64,000 bases of DNA from Chloroflexota bacterium (GCA_019456165.1 VRUJ01000007.1:1-64000); one strand, 5' to 3'; numbered from the stretch's first letter, positions 1-10,065 are shown. Numbers and translations are program-made. Notes: generated by a model not told the origin, from the sequence alone.

Positions 1-57
1 CAGGAAGTATTTGATAATCCATTGAAATTTCATTGAACTAATGTTGAGATTGCCCAA

Positions 58-1035
58 ATGCGAAAGTTATTTTTCCTCCTCTTAATCACAGCCAATTTTA
101 TCCTGGTTGCATGTAGCGATAATGTCGAGGCAACCGGACCGGTGACTTCGGATGGCCGCTACTCAGCTGCTGCGGGGCAGGTTCTTTACGCCCAGCATTG
201 TACGGTCTGCCACGGAGAGGCAGGGCGTGGAGACGGCCCTACCGCGGATGCGCTCAATCCCAAACCAGCCGATTTTACTGATCACGAATTGAGGGATTCG
301 CGAACGCCAGCTGAACGATTTGATATCATCAACAATGGTGTTGCAAGTACTGGGATGCCGCCATGGGGCGCGGCCTTGAGTGAAGATGAGATATGGGCGG
401 TTCTTTACTATGAGTGGTCATTGGCAAATGGGTCAGAGGGTACGGCTGCCGGGAAGCAAATTTTCGAGGCAAATTGCGCTGTTTGTCATGGGGAAGTGGG
501 CCGTGGTGATGGTTCTATAGCAGAGAGTCTAGAAACCTCACCAGCCGACTTTACCGATCATGAGTTCATGAGTACCCGCAGCAACCAGGATCTTTTCAAT
601 GTGATCACGAACGGCAAAACTCCGATGCCATCCTGGGAAGCTGCTCTTGATGAAGACCAACGCTGGCAAGTCATTTCCTACCTGCGCTCCTTTTCCTTCC
701 AGCCAGCCGTGCCAGGAGTCATCCTTGCAGAACCAACTTCTAGGCCAGAAGGTGTTCCACCTAGTTTCCAGCAAGATGTTCTGCCCATCTTTATCGCAAA
801 TTGTGTGCGCTGCCATTCGGGCGAATCGCCCCCCAATGGCCTGCGACTCATCGACTACGAGAATGTGATGAAAGGCAGCCTATACTTGCCAATCATAATC
901 CCCGGTGAACCTGAAAAAAGCTTGATATACATAATGACCAACATTGGGACCATGCCTGCAGTAGGCAATCCCTTGAGTGAGACTCAAGTCCAAACGATTT
1001 ACGACTGGATTGCAGACGGGGCACTGGACAATTGA
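58..1035 (+). CDS. Triheme cytochrome c lipoprotein
   Basis: An exported electron-transfer protein of 325 residues. The N-terminus is a lipoprotein signal (hydrophobic stretch, lipobox LVAC, lipidated Cys19), so it is probably anchored outside the cytoplasmic membrane. Three CxxCH heme sites are visible at C48-H52, C140-H144 and C249-H253. The first two lie in similar class I cytochrome c modules (both have CHGE.GRGDG and a downstream MP methionine-ligand region, GMPPWG and PMPSWE), so they look like an internal duplication. The third sits in a different C-terminal module (CVRCHSGE, later TMPAVGNP) like cytochrome-type domains of large oxidases. The ATG at 58 opens directly on the signal peptide. 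The partner oxidase is not in the window. Confidence 0.9.
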   Translation: MRKLFFLLLITANFILVACSDNVEATGPVTSDGRYSAAAGQVLYAQHCTVCHGEAGRGDGPTADALNPKPADFTDHELRDSRTPAERFDIINNGVASTGMPPWGAALSEDEIWAVLYYEWSLANGSEGTAAGKQIFEANCAVCHGEVGRGDGSIAESLETSPADFTDHEFMSTRSNQDLFNVITNGKTPMPSWEAALDEDQRWQVISYLRSFSFQPAVPGVILAEPTSRPEGVPPSFQQDVLPIFIANCVRCHSGESPPNGLRLIDYENVMKGSLYLPIIIPGEPEKSLIYIMTNIGTMPAVGNPLSETQVQTIYDWIADGALDN

Positions 1036-1113
1036 TAGATGCATTAGCCTGCGCCTTGGGAGTAGAGAAGTACAGTTTCCTCACCACCCGTCAACCTCGT
1101 TCCAATAAACAAC

Positions 1114-1458
1114 TTGAGAAAGTGCTTCAGGCTGTGGGAAACCTACCAATCAAAACATGTGATCAACGATGGTACGCGAGGATGGCACAATTGTGAGCTG
1201 TGTCAAGGAGATGACGCTTGGTATCCCGGCGGTAAGATCGGTCCGATAATAAAGTGGAACGGGCAAGAACTCAGGGTAAGGGGATATGGCCATTTTCTTG
1301 TCCAAACTAGCGAGCTTGTGTATCTCTCCCCAGTGCTGATCCTGCACTACATCCTAGATCACAGCTATAGGCCGCCGGAAGAGTTTGTTGAGGCGGTTAA
1401 CCGAGGCGTAATCTTAGAGCCAGGTGATCTGATGTGGGTGGAGGAATTAAACAAATAA
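1114..1458 (+). CDS. Conserved hypothetical protein with WHNCELC motif
   Basis: A 114-residue protein I do not recognise by name. It has a CxxC pair near residue 28 (HNCELCQG), a central stretch of short strand-like segments and a C-terminal helix with HYILDHSYRPPEEFVEAV, an arrangement I associate with small uncharacterised bacterial proteins. No signal peptide or membrane segment is evident. The only start codons are TTG at 1114 or an upstream GTG at 1090 in the same frame. The reading frame is open back to 1066, so the exact start is unsure. It lies alone between the cytochrome gene and the TetR promoter. Confidence 0.55.
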   Translation: MRKCFRLWETYQSKHVINDGTRGWHNCELCQGDDAWYPGGKIGPIIKWNGQELRVRGYGHFLVQTSELVYLSPVLILHYILDHSYRPPEEFVEAVNRGVILEPGDLMWVEELNK

Positions 1459-1620
1459 TAACTCAGTTTAGTAGCGAACCATCTGTATTCAACTAAAACT
1501 ATTCCGATGAGTGATGCCTAATCCCTCGTAGACAATGTACTTGCTTATGTCTAATTTAGAACGGTACTGTTTTCGGTGTGTACTTCAGAATAGGGGGGCT
1601 ACCAGAAATGCAAGCCTCAC

Positions 1621-1649
1621 TTGACTCGGTTTGCTTTAATTGCTATAAT
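1621..1649 (+). promoter_or_regulatory. Sigma-70 type promoter of the beta-oxidation operon
   Basis: TTGACT (1621-1626), a 17-base spacer and a perfect TATAAT (1644-1649). The start would fall near 1656, inside the adjacent palindrome, so a repressor bound there would block initiation. Confidence 0.75.
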
Positions 1650-1653
1650 TATT

Positions 1654-1671
1654 CTACCGACCGTTCGGTAG
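1654..1671 (+). promoter_or_regulatory. TetR-type operator palindrome
   Basis: CTACCGA-CCGT-TCGGTAG: a 7-base inverted repeat with a 4-base centre, located between the -10 box and the TetR start codon. Its ACCGA..TCGGT form resembles operators of TetR-family fatty acid degradation repressors. I infer autoregulation together with the downstream operon. Confidence 0.7.
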
Positions 1672-1680
1672 GGAGAGTGT

Positions 1681-2256
1681 ATGACCACGATAATGCGTGA
1701 ACAGATCATTGAAGCCGCTGCCCAGATTTTCCGCGAGAAAGGCTTCCACGCGGCTTCGATGAAAGAGATAGCTAAAGCAGTAAATTTACAAAAAGCCAGT
1801 TTATACCACCACGTTTCCAGCAAGCAGGAGATGTTGGTCGAAATTCTGGATCAGGCATTGGATCTGCTGATCGAGAGACTGCAAAAAGTAGTCGAGCAGC
1901 CAACTTCCCCAGAGGCAAAGCTGCGCCTGGCGATACAGACATATCTCGTCGCCTTGGCGGATTACAGCGATCTATCCGCGGTCATGCTGCTTGAGCACCG
2001 CTCCCTGGAGCCTGAATACCATCAACGCCACATACCGCGCCGCGACCGCTTCGAAGCGCTCTGGCGCAAAATCCTCGAGGACGGTGTTGCAGAGGGTGTC
2101 TTTGATTGTCCCAACCCCAGGCTGGCGGTCAAGTCGTTGATGGGTGTGCTCAATTGGACGATCATGTGGTACCGCCGCGATGGAAATCTGTCTGCCGAGG
2201 AAATCGCTGAGCAGTGTTCTGATCTTTTTCTCAAAGGCTTGATAATTCGCAGCTGA
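1681..2256 (+). CDS. TetR/AcrR family repressor of beta-oxidation operon
   Basis: A 191-residue regulator. Residues about 5-50 form the TetR helix-turn-helix (IIEAAAQIFREKGFHAASM, then KASLYHHVSSK for the recognition helix), and the rest is an all-helical ligand-binding domain. It is the first gene of a tight run encoding beta-oxidation enzymes and stands next to a palindromic operator, so its ligand is probably an acyl-CoA. That is inference from context; FadR/PsrA-like repressors of this family work this way. The ATG at 1681 follows GGGAGAG; an ATG at 1693 is an alternative. The following gene starts 10 bases after its stop. Confidence 0.9.
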   Translation: MTTIMREQIIEAAAQIFREKGFHAASMKEIAKAVNLQKASLYHHVSSKQEMLVEILDQALDLLIERLQKVVEQPTSPEAKLRLAIQTYLVALADYSDLSAVMLLEHRSLEPEYHQRHIPRRDRFEALWRKILEDGVAEGVFDCPNPRLAVKSLMGVLNWTIMWYRRDGNLSAEEIAEQCSDLFLKGLIIRS

Positions 2257-2266
2257 GGCAAACATT

Positions 2267-3334
2267 ATGGCTACCCAAGAAACTGAACGCACACAAACAG
2301 TTAAAAACTTTGAGACCAACGCGGGTGCGCGTATTTTTCAGATTCCTATGGAAGCCTTCCCATCCTTTTGGGTTTATACCTATCTGGTGCTGGTGGATGA
2401 CTACCGGGTTTTGATAGACACCGGCTCAAACTTCCGCAATTCTAACGAAGACCTGGAAAACGGTTTAAAGTCCATCAGTAAGCAGATTGGTGAGAGCATA
2501 GGTTTTAATGAGTTAACCCACGTCTTCATCACCCACGGGCACATAGATCATTTTGGCGGACTGGCTTACGTCAAACCGCGCACACAGGCAAAAATTGGCA
2601 TCCACTCATTAGACCGCCGCAACTTGACGAACTATGAAGAGCGCTTGGTTGTGGTTTCAAAGCGTATGGACAATTATTTTATGGGATCCGGCGTAAAACC
2701 TGAGAGGGTGCAGAAATTACGCGACCTATATATGTTATCTAAAGCCCTCTACAGTTCTGTGGAGGTGGATTTCACATACGATGAAGAGGGTATGGAAATC
2801 GGGCCGTTCAAGATGCTGCACGTCCCCGGACATACCGCGGGTATTGTCGTAATACGTCTGCATGACATTTTGTTCAGCGCAGATCACGTTATTAGCGGGA
2901 TCAGCCCCCATCAAGCGCCCGAGAGTTTGACTTTGAACACAGGACTGGGGCATTACCTGGATTCATTGATCGCCGTGCGCGAATGGGCTGCGGACGTGCG
3001 TCTCACTCTGGGCAGCCATAAAAAGCCGATAGATGATCTACCTGCTCGTGTCGACGAAATTCGGGGGGAACACGCTAAACGCTTATCCAAGGTGATGGAA
3101 TATTTGGCAGAGCCTCACACCATAGCCGAGGTATCCCAAGATTTGTTCGGTGAAGTTAGCGGATATAACGTATTGTTGGCTTTAGAAGAAGCCGGGGCGC
3201 ACGTGGAATATCTTTACCAGCGTGGCTTATTGGGTATTGATAATCTCCAAGAAATTGGTGAGAGCGAGAAAATTATCCCCATTCGTTATTTGCGATTGGG
3301 AGAAGGGAACGATATTACGAAGTTGCTACCTTGA
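2267..3334 (+). CDS. Metallo-beta-lactamase fold hydrolase
   Basis: A 355-residue cytosolic MBL-fold protein. The metal-binding signature H90-x-H92-x-D94-H95 (THGHIDHFGG) is intact, with later ligands in HVPGHTAGIVV and SADHV. The C-terminal 90 residues (after SHKKPIDDLPARVDEI) look like the winged-helix-like tail of LACTB2-type proteins. In this operon it is likely a thioesterase or glyoxalase-II-like hydrolase acting on acyl-CoA or another thioester, but the substrate cannot be read from sequence. It is co-transcribed with the TetR gene before it and the acyl-CoA dehydrogenase 15 bases after it. Confidence 0.85.
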   Translation: MATQETERTQTVKNFETNAGARIFQIPMEAFPSFWVYTYLVLVDDYRVLIDTGSNFRNSNEDLENGLKSISKQIGESIGFNELTHVFITHGHIDHFGGLAYVKPRTQAKIGIHSLDRRNLTNYEERLVVVSKRMDNYFMGSGVKPERVQKLRDLYMLSKALYSSVEVDFTYDEEGMEIGPFKMLHVPGHTAGIVVIRLHDILFSADHVISGISPHQAPESLTLNTGLGHYLDSLIAVREWAADVRLTLGSHKKPIDDLPARVDEIRGEHAKRLSKVMEYLAEPHTIAEVSQDLFGEVSGYNVLLALEEAGAHVEYLYQRGLLGIDNLQEIGESEKIIPIRYLRLGEGNDITKLLP

Positions 3335-3349
3335 AATAGGAGTTTGATT

Positions 3350-4444
3350 ATGTTTTCGTTTGACCTTACTGAAGAACAGCAGATGTTGGTTGATGTCGCT
3401 AAACGTTACTCAGAGAATGATCTGAGGCCAGCTGCCCATGATGCTGAAGAAGATGGGGAACTGCCGGCCAAATTGGTTGAAAAAGGCTGGGACCTTGGAA
3501 TTTTGCAGGCCTCTGTGCCCTCCGAATTTGGAGGCTTTGGAGAACACTCCGCGGTTACAAGCGTATTGGCAGCCGAAGAATTAGCCTGGGGTGATTTGGC
3601 TGGAGCTTTAGCGGTGATGACGCCGGGATTGTTTACCATTCCAATCTTGCTAGCAGGCAGCGAGGAGCAAAAGAAAACTTTTCTTCCCAAGATCGTTGAA
3701 GGTGAGTGGCAGCCTTACACCGCGGCCTGGATCGAACCTGTCTTCGATTTCGACCCTCACGAATTAAAAACGACTGCAAAACTGGATGGCGATGCATACA
3801 TCTTGAATGGTGAAAAAGGTTACGTACCCTATGCAGTCGAGGCAGAAGCCATGCTGGTTTATGCAAATTTAGAGGGCGAAACCCAAGGTTTCATTGTTAC
3901 AAAAGACTCTGCTGGATTGACTATTGGCGAACGAGAAAAGCTGATGGGTTTGAACGCCTTACCTAATTATTCCCTGCACTTTGATAATGTGTCTGTGCCG
4001 GTAGAAAACCGACTAGGTGGACCAGATGGGCATGATGTTGGACCAATTATCGCTTCCGCTCAAGTTGCTATGGCTGCCTTGGCGGTTGGCCTGGCGCGAG
4101 CTTCGTATGAATATTCCAGAGATTATGCTAAAGAGCGCGAGGTTTTAGGTTCCATGATCGCGCAAAAGCAATCAATCGCGTTCTTCCTCGCAGAAATGGC
4201 TACCGAAATTGAAGCCATCCGTCTGCTTTCCTGGGAGGCAGCCTGGATGCTGGATACTGCAAACGAAGATGCCTTTCACACCGCATATCTGGCTATATCG
4301 GGCGCCGCAGACATGGCTATGATGGTAACAGACCGAGGTGTGCAGATATTGGGAGGACATGGTTATATCCGCGAACACCCCGTGGAATTATGGTTGCGCA
4401 ACGGTCGTGGAATTGCCACATTAACCGGCATGGCCGCGGTTTAA
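3350..4444 (+). CDS. Acyl-CoA dehydrogenase-like subunit lacking the usual catalytic Glu
   Basis: A 364-residue member of the acyl-CoA dehydrogenase family. The N-terminal helical domain, the middle strand domain (WIEPVFDFDP in place of the usual ITEP.AGSD) and the C-terminal helical domain (LGGHGYIREHPVEL) are recognisable. At the place where active members carry the catalytic base in a YEGT/FEGT motif, this protein reads ATLTGMAAV and then ends, so the Glu is replaced by Thr and the tail is short. I chose ATG 3350, 7 bases after AGGAG, over the TTG at 3344. The next gene is a second, complete acyl-CoA dehydrogenase, which suggests an alpha-beta heteromer of the FadE type in which this chain is structural. 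Confidence 0.85.
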   Translation: MFSFDLTEEQQMLVDVAKRYSENDLRPAAHDAEEDGELPAKLVEKGWDLGILQASVPSEFGGFGEHSAVTSVLAAEELAWGDLAGALAVMTPGLFTIPILLAGSEEQKKTFLPKIVEGEWQPYTAAWIEPVFDFDPHELKTTAKLDGDAYILNGEKGYVPYAVEAEAMLVYANLEGETQGFIVTKDSAGLTIGEREKLMGLNALPNYSLHFDNVSVPVENRLGGPDGHDVGPIIASAQVAMAALAVGLARASYEYSRDYAKEREVLGSMIAQKQSIAFFLAEMATEIEAIRLLSWEAAWMLDTANEDAFHTAYLAISGAADMAMMVTDRGVQILGGHGYIREHPVELWLRNGRGIATLTGMAAV

Positions 4445-4457
4445 AAAAAAGGAGATT

Positions 4458-5705
4458 ATGATGATTTCTTTTGAAAAGTCGAAAGCAGTCAAAGAGATGC
4501 AGCACGTAATTGGCACGGTAGCTGAAAATATGATGCGTCCCAAAGCACGTTATTTTGACGATAATGAAGGCGAGATTCCTTGGGATTTCATCAACTTCAT
4601 GCATAAAGCCATGAAAAATTTGGGCGCCGCTACTCTCGTGCCGCAGCCTGAACCCAGCAATGGCGATAATAAGAAACCAAAAACCACTCAAGTTTATCAG
4701 GTGATGGCCTACACCATCGAAATGTTATCTTATGGCGATCCTGGGTTGTACTTGTGTACGCCGCGCGGCGGATTAGGTTCCGCAGCAGTGCAAGCAGCTG
4801 GTACGCCAGAACAAAAAAAGAAATTCCTTTCGAATTTAGGCGGTGAGACCCCTATTTTTACTGCGATGGCGATCACCGAAGCCCAGGCAGGCTCGGACAA
4901 CTCGGCAATCATCGCGCGTGCTGAACTGGATGAAGAAACCAACGAATGGGTGCTCAACGGTGAAAAAATCTTCATCACCGGGGGTCATAAAGCCTTCATC
5001 GACACGAAAGGCTATATTGTTGTCTGGGCTACATTAGACCCGGAGGCCAGGCGCGCGGGTATTCGTTCCTTCGTGGTCGAGGCCGGCACACCCGGCGCTG
5101 AGATCACCAAGAAAGAAAAGAAGTTGGGTATCCGCGCCAGTGATACAGTTAGTATGACGCTGACTGATTGCAGAGTCCCATTCGAGAATATGCTAGGCAG
5201 CCCCAAGATCGAGCGTTCAACCACTGGGTTCAAGGGCGCAATGGAGACCTTTAACGTTACGCGCCCTTTGGTGGCCGCATCTGCATTGGGGATTGCCCGA
5301 GCCGCTTTGGAAGAACTCAAGCGTGTTTTGGGAGAAGATGGCGTAGAAATTCGTTACGGCTTGCCCCGCCAGAAAATGACAAATATTGAGCGTGAAGTCA
5401 TAGATATGGAACGCATGCTGCGCTCTTCCTGGTTATTGTGCATAAAGGCCGTATGGTTGTCAGATAACAAACAACCTAACTCATTAGAGGCGGCCATGAG
5501 CAAACTGCATGCCGGGGAAGTGGTTACAAAGATCACTCAGAAAGCGGTTGAAATTCTTGGTCCGATAGGGTATTCACGGGAACTGCTTCTGGAAAAGTGG
5601 CTAAGGGACGCCAAGATCAATGATATTTTTGAGGGTACCGGACAGATCAACCGGTTGATAGCTGCTCGAAAACTCTTAGGTTATAGTGGAAAGGATTTGA
5701 GATAG
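4458..5705 (+). CDS. Acyl-CoA dehydrogenase, catalytic subunit
   Basis: A 415-residue FAD-dependent dehydrogenase that introduces the alpha-beta double bond into acyl-CoA, step one of beta-oxidation. It has the family's FAD/substrate segment MAITEAQAGSDNSA, the loop GEKIFITGGHKA, and near the C-terminus NDIFEGTGQINR with the catalytic Glu. The start is ATG 4458 (or the adjacent ATG 4461) behind AAAAGGAG. It follows the defective-looking acyl-CoA dehydrogenase by 13 bases, so the two are expected to be made together and may pair. Chain-length preference cannot be told from sequence. Confidence 0.92.
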   Translation: MMISFEKSKAVKEMQHVIGTVAENMMRPKARYFDDNEGEIPWDFINFMHKAMKNLGAATLVPQPEPSNGDNKKPKTTQVYQVMAYTIEMLSYGDPGLYLCTPRGGLGSAAVQAAGTPEQKKKFLSNLGGETPIFTAMAITEAQAGSDNSAIIARAELDEETNEWVLNGEKIFITGGHKAFIDTKGYIVVWATLDPEARRAGIRSFVVEAGTPGAEITKKEKKLGIRASDTVSMTLTDCRVPFENMLGSPKIERSTTGFKGAMETFNVTRPLVAASALGIARAALEELKRVLGEDGVEIRYGLPRQKMTNIEREVIDMERMLRSSWLLCIKAVWLSDNKQPNSLEAAMSKLHAGEVVTKITQKAVEILGPIGYSRELLLEKWLRDAKINDIFEGTGQINRLIAARKLLGYSGKDLR

Positions 5706-5718
5706 CAGCGCTAATATA

Positions 5719-6309
5719 GTGAATGATATTGATAATTCGAGGATGCAGGATAAATTAGATCTACAGAAGGGGTTAAGGGAGCATGCCAGGGCAATATTGG
5801 AACAGCTAACTGCCTCGAAACGTGAAACATTACTGATCAAAGGTTGGATGTCTCATGACGCACGCTGGTTTGGGGCTGCTGCTCAGGAGTTAGGCATGCA
5901 AGTCGCCAACCAGCTAAATCAAATAGCTGCTCATGATGTGGGCGAGGTTGAAGCCCGAAGAATTGTTAGAACCTTACAATTGCCAGCCGTTGAATCTCTA
6001 GATGATTACCTCCTGATTCAGGAGGTTTTTATCGGTCTTTTAGGGCCTGACCTGTTAAAATATCAAATCGAAAGAATAAACGGTAGCGCCTTCGAAATCC
6101 ACATAAAACGATGTTTTGCTTTTGAAAATATCTCGCGCGCGGGCATGACCGACGATTACGTTTGTGGTATTCTGGCCCGCATCACTGGTTGGCTGGATGC
6201 TTTAGAATTAGATTACAATTTGGATCCTCCGATTGGATTATGTCTCAAATGTCAAGAAAAGGAATGTGTGTACAGACTTTCCTTTGAGCAAACAAATTGG
6301 ATCAATTAA
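5719..6309 (+). CDS. DUF6125-like cytosolic protein
   Basis: A 196-residue protein tentatively placed in the DUF6125 / L-2-amino-thiazoline-4-carboxylic acid hydrolase-like group. Its middle (WMSHDARWFGAAAQELGMQ, then KRCFAFENISRAG) fits that pattern as I remember it, and a Cys cluster closes the protein (CLKCQEKEC). It is soluble, with no signal peptide. It sits inside the beta-oxidation operon, 13 bases after the catalytic acyl-CoA dehydrogenase, so a role in acyl-CoA or thioester handling is possible but not shown. The GTG at 5719 has no clear ribosome site; ATG 5743 is an alternative start. Confidence 0.6.
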   Translation: MNDIDNSRMQDKLDLQKGLREHARAILEQLTASKRETLLIKGWMSHDARWFGAAAQELGMQVANQLNQIAAHDVGEVEARRIVRTLQLPAVESLDDYLLIQEVFIGLLGPDLLKYQIERINGSAFEIHIKRCFAFENISRAGMTDDYVCGILARITGWLDALELDYNLDPPIGLCLKCQEKECVYRLSFEQTNWIN

Positions 6310-6389
6310 CGTTTCTTGAGAAAAGTAAAAGATGTGTAAGAATCTTGAGTTATCACAGGACTTAATTATAGGATTTGCGAGGAGTCAAT

Positions 6390-8813
6390 ATGAACTATAA
6401 AGTAGACAAAGCAGTTGTGATTGGGGCGGGGACAATGGGAGCAGCCATCGCGGCACATTTAGCAAACGCTGGTGTGCGCGTCACGCTTCTGGATATCGTA
6501 CCCGATGAACTAAGCCCTAAAGAGGAAAAAATGGGTTTAAAGTTAGATGACTCATTGGTTCGCAACCGCATTGTTCGAGAAGGCTTAGAGCGAGCAATCA
6601 AAGCGCGCCCTGCTAATTTTGTGTCGGCTGAGCATAACGCCCTAGTCACTCTGGGAAATTTGGAAGATGATTTTGGTGTTCTGGAAGACGCGGATTGGGT
6701 AATTGAGGCCGTCGTTGAAAATCTTGAAATCAAGCAAAAGCTTATGGCGCGTATCGATAAAGCTAGAGCCGCGAATACTATTGTGACCACAAACACATCC
6801 GGCATACCTGTGCATTCGATTGCAGAAGGTTTATCAGAGGATTTCCGTAAGCATTTCCTCGGCACTCACTTCTTTAACCCCCCGCGGTATATGAAACTTT
6901 TAGAAATCATTCCCACGGCTGACACATCCTCAGATGTAATCGAATTCATCAGTCATTTTGGAGAATTTCGTTTAGGCAAAGGTATCGTGATGTGCAATGA
7001 TACCCCTAACTTCATCGCCAACCGTTTTCTTTCGGTTGCTGGCGCTTACACGATGGATTACATCCTTGAGCATGGCTATACCGTTCCTGAGGTTGATGTG
7101 ATCACCGGTCCGGTTATTGGGCGCCCAAAAACTGCCAGCTTCCGGCTGAGGGATTTGGTTGGGATTGATGTATCTAAACATGTGAGCAACAATTTGGCCA
7201 AAGCAATTCCTGAAGATAAGATCGCCCAGAAAGCCCTCAACTCCGAACGCAATAATAAACTTACGGACGCGCTTGTCGAGAAAGGTTGGTTGGGAAGAAA
7301 ATCTGGTCAGGGATTTTATAAAACCGTGCGCCAAAATGGCAAAAAAGAATTTTGGACTCTTAATCTGGAAACACTCGAGTATGAAGCACCCAGCGAAAAA
7401 CCGCGCTTTGAATCCATTGGAAAAGCCAAGGATGTCGAAGATTTGGGTGAGCGCATGAAAATATTAATGGCAGGTGAAGATAAGGCCGCAGATCTAATCC
7501 GTGCGACATCGTATTTCGGTTTGGCATACGCATCACAATGTGTCCCTGAAACTACTGATTTACCCTCGTCAATTGATGACGCCGTTCGTTGGGGTTTTAG
7601 TTATAAAACCGGACCGTTTGAAAGCTGGGATCAGCTGGGTGTTGCAGAAACTACCAAGACGATGAAGGCCAACGGTTACGAACCGGCAGAATGGGTGGAT
7701 GAGATGTTGGAAGCTGGAAACGAAACTTTTTACGAGTATAAGAATGGCAATAAAACCAAGGTCTATAACCCGGCTAAAAAAACCTATGAACCTATAAAGA
7801 GAACCGCCGGTCTGGTGCACCTAAAGAAAGAAAAAGAAGCTGGCAAAATTATCAGTGAGAATGCAGGAGCCTCACTGATCGATTTAGGCGATGGAATTGC
7901 TTGCGTCGAATTCCATACGAAAATGAATGCGTTGGATGAAGATATCGCCCAGATAGTTGATGAGGCTTTGGATCGAGCAGAAACGGAATTCGACGGTCTA
8001 GTGATCGGCAATGAAGCCGAGAATTTCAGCGCTGGCGCGAATATATTCTTAGTAGTAATGGCGGCCCAAAACGAGCAATGGGACCAAATCGATGCAGGCA
8101 TAAAAGGTTTACAGAACCGAAATATGCGCATGCGTTATTTTCCCAAGCCAGTTGTGGTAGCCCCCGCTGGGTTAACTTTGGGCGGTGGCGCAGAGATCAC
8201 TGTCCATGCGCCAAAGGTTGTTGCGGCTTCCGAGTTGTATACCGGTTTTGTTGAAGTAGGCGTTGGGCTTGTCCCGGCCGGTGGCGGCGTTAAAGAGATG
8301 CTGCGCAGGGTGTTGAACCCGGCTATGCGCACCAAGAATGCTGATAATTTACCTTTCCTGCTGCGTCTGTTCGAAGACATCGGACAGGCTAAGGTAGCTA
8401 CCAGTGCAGAAGAAGCCCGGCAAATGGGAATCTTGAGCACCTCTGATCGGGTTGTATTGAACCGGGAACATTTACTTACCGAAGCCAAACGAGAAGCTTT
8501 GCATATGATCGCCGATGGGTATACTCCAGCTCTGCCAGAAAAAATCTATGCTGCAGGGCGGGATGCTCTTTCTGCTCTCAATGTTGGACTGTATAATTAT
8601 AAGGAAAGTGCGTTTATCAGTGAGCATGATACGTTGGTTGGACGTTTTCTATCTAAAGTCCTGACCGGTGGAAACTTAAGCAGCCCAACCTGGGTGGACG
8701 AACAATATATTCTTGACCTCGAACGAGAAGCTTTCCTCTCTTTGTGTGGTGAGAAGAAAACCCAAGAACGAATGTGGCATACCCTGCAGACCGGGAAACC
8801 ACTCAGAAATTAG
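6390..8813 (+). CDS. 3-hydroxyacyl-CoA dehydrogenase / enoyl-CoA hydratase fusion
   Basis: An 807-residue bifunctional beta-oxidation enzyme. Residues about 1-300 form the NAD-binding 3-hydroxyacyl-CoA dehydrogenase ([17 protein letters not shown] near residue 12; [14 protein letters not shown] with the catalytic His), followed by its C-terminal helical domains to about residue 440. Residues about 480-680 form a crotonase-fold hydratase with the oxyanion segment FSAGANI and both expected acidic residues, in LGGGAEIT and [14 protein letters not shown]. The order is dehydrogenase first, hydratase last, the reverse of E. coli FadB. I moved the start from a TTG at 6375 to ATG 6390 because GAGGAG lies 5-10 bases before it. 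Thiolase follows 13 bases downstream. Confidence 0.93.
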   Translation: MNYKVDKAVVIGAGTMGAAIAAHLANAGVRVTLLDIVPDELSPKEEKMGLKLDDSLVRNRIVREGLERAIKARPANFVSAEHNALVTLGNLEDDFGVLEDADWVIEAVVENLEIKQKLMARIDKARAANTIVTTNTSGIPVHSIAEGLSEDFRKHFLGTHFFNPPRYMKLLEIIPTADTSSDVIEFISHFGEFRLGKGIVMCNDTPNFIANRFLSVAGAYTMDYILEHGYTVPEVDVITGPVIGRPKTASFRLRDLVGIDVSKHVSNNLAKAIPEDKIAQKALNSERNNKLTDALVEKGWLGRKSGQGFYKTVRQNGKKEFWTLNLETLEYEAPSEKPRFESIGKAKDVEDLGERMKILMAGEDKAADLIRATSYFGLAYASQCVPETTDLPSSIDDAVRWGFSYKTGPFESWDQLGVAETTKTMKANGYEPAEWVDEMLEAGNETFYEYKNGNKTKVYNPAKKTYEPIKRTAGLVHLKKEKEAGKIISENAGASLIDLGDGIACVEFHTKMNALDEDIAQIVDEALDRAETEFDGLVIGNEAENFSAGANIFLVVMAAQNEQWDQIDAGIKGLQNRNMRMRYFPKPVVVAPAGLTLGGGAEITVHAPKVVAASELYTGFVEVGVGLVPAGGGVKEMLRRVLNPAMRTKNADNLPFLLRLFEDIGQAKVATSAEEARQMGILSTSDRVVLNREHLLTEAKREALHMIADGYTPALPEKIYAAGRDALSALNVGLYNYKESAFISEHDTLVGRFLSKVLTGGNLSSPTWVDEQYILDLEREAFLSLCGEKKTQERMWHTLQTGKPLRN

Positions 8814-8826
8814 AAAGGAAAAACGA

Positions 8827-10026
8827 ATGAGTACAAATGATGCATCCAGAGATCCGGTTATAGTTGCTGCTAAAAGAACTGCTGTTGGCAAAGCCAAACG
8901 CGGCAACCTTTCAACCTCCCGACCCGAAGATTTAGCTGCTGCCGTGATAAAAAATTTACTTGAGATTACACCGGAATTGAACCCTGCTGAAATCGACGAT
9001 GTTTTATTGGGTTGCGCTATGCCGGAAGGCGAGCAAGGCTTGAATATGGCTCGCCGTGTAACTTTGAGCGCTGGGCTTCCGGTCGAAGTGCCTGGAGAAA
9101 CTATCAACCGTTTTTGTTCTTCTGGGCTGCAGACGATTGCCCACGCGGCCATGCAGATAATGTCCGGTTTTTCCGAGATCGTGATCGCGGGAGGGGTGGA
9201 ATCCATGAGCATGGTTCCGATGACCGGCAACAAATTCTCCCCCAATCCTGTCTCGGCTTTGAACCAGCCCGAGGTATATATAAGTATGGGTCTAACCGCA
9301 GAAAATGTTGCGGATGAATTTAACGTATCGAGGAAAGATCAAGATGAATTTGCCCTACGCAGCCATCAACGTGCGGCTGCGGCAATAGAGAATGGATTAT
9401 TCGAGCCAGAAATTGTGCCATTCGAAGTTGAGATAGTCGAAATGGGCGAAGATGGTAAAACCAAGACGCGGAAGTTTATGCACAAAGTTGATGAGGGAGT
9501 GCGCGCTGATACCAGTTTTGAGGCTTTACAGAAGCTTAGACCGGTATTCAAAAAGGGTGGGTCGGTAACAGCAGGTAATTCATCCCAGATGAATGATGGT
9601 GCTGCGGCTGTTTTGATGATGTCTCGGGCGAAAGCTGAAGAATTAGGGCTTCAGCCTCTGGCGCGTTTTATTTCCTTTGGTGTTGGGGGTGTACCACCGG
9701 AGGTTATGGGTATCGGCCCTATCGCTGCAGTGCCAAAAGCACTTGAAAAAGCGGGTCTGACAATTGATGATATTGATTTGATCGAGTTGAATGAAGCCTT
9801 TGCAGCCCAGGCGGTAGCCGTTATCAGAGAACTGGGCATGGATATAGAGCGTGTAAATGTCAACGGTGGGGGGGTTGCCTTGGGGCATCCGTTAGGCTGC
9901 ACGGGAGCAAAATTAACCACTCAGTTAATCCATGAAATGAAACGCCGCAATTCTAAATACGGATTGGTCACTATGTGTATTGGCGGTGGAATGGGAGCCG
10001 CGGGTATCTTTGAGAATTTGCAATAA
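8827..10026 (+). CDS. Acetyl-CoA C-acyltransferase (thiolase)
   Basis: A 399-residue thiolase that cleaves 3-ketoacyl-CoA with CoA, the last step of beta-oxidation. The nucleophile is C97 in [27 protein letters not shown] (catalytic His) and CIGGGMGAA (second Cys) complete the active site. The frame is open further upstream to 8713, but that part overlaps the preceding gene; ATG 8827 has AGAAAGGA before it and starts with a normal thiolase N-terminus. It pairs with the preceding hydratase/dehydrogenase as a trifunctional set. Confidence 0.95.
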   Translation: MSTNDASRDPVIVAAKRTAVGKAKRGNLSTSRPEDLAAAVIKNLLEITPELNPAEIDDVLLGCAMPEGEQGLNMARRVTLSAGLPVEVPGETINRFCSSGLQTIAHAAMQIMSGFSEIVIAGGVESMSMVPMTGNKFSPNPVSALNQPEVYISMGLTAENVADEFNVSRKDQDEFALRSHQRAAAAIENGLFEPEIVPFEVEIVEMGEDGKTKTRKFMHKVDEGVRADTSFEALQKLRPVFKKGGSVTAGNSSQMNDGAAAVLMMSRAKAEELGLQPLARFISFGVGGVPPEVMGIGPIAAVPKALEKAGLTIDDIDLIELNEAFAAQAVAVIRELGMDIERVNVNGGGVALGHPLGCTGAKLTTQLIHEMKRRNSKYGLVTMCIGGGMGAAGIFENLQ

Positions 10027-10065
10027 GTTCTCCATAATATAATAATTACGAATGAGGTGATGAGC

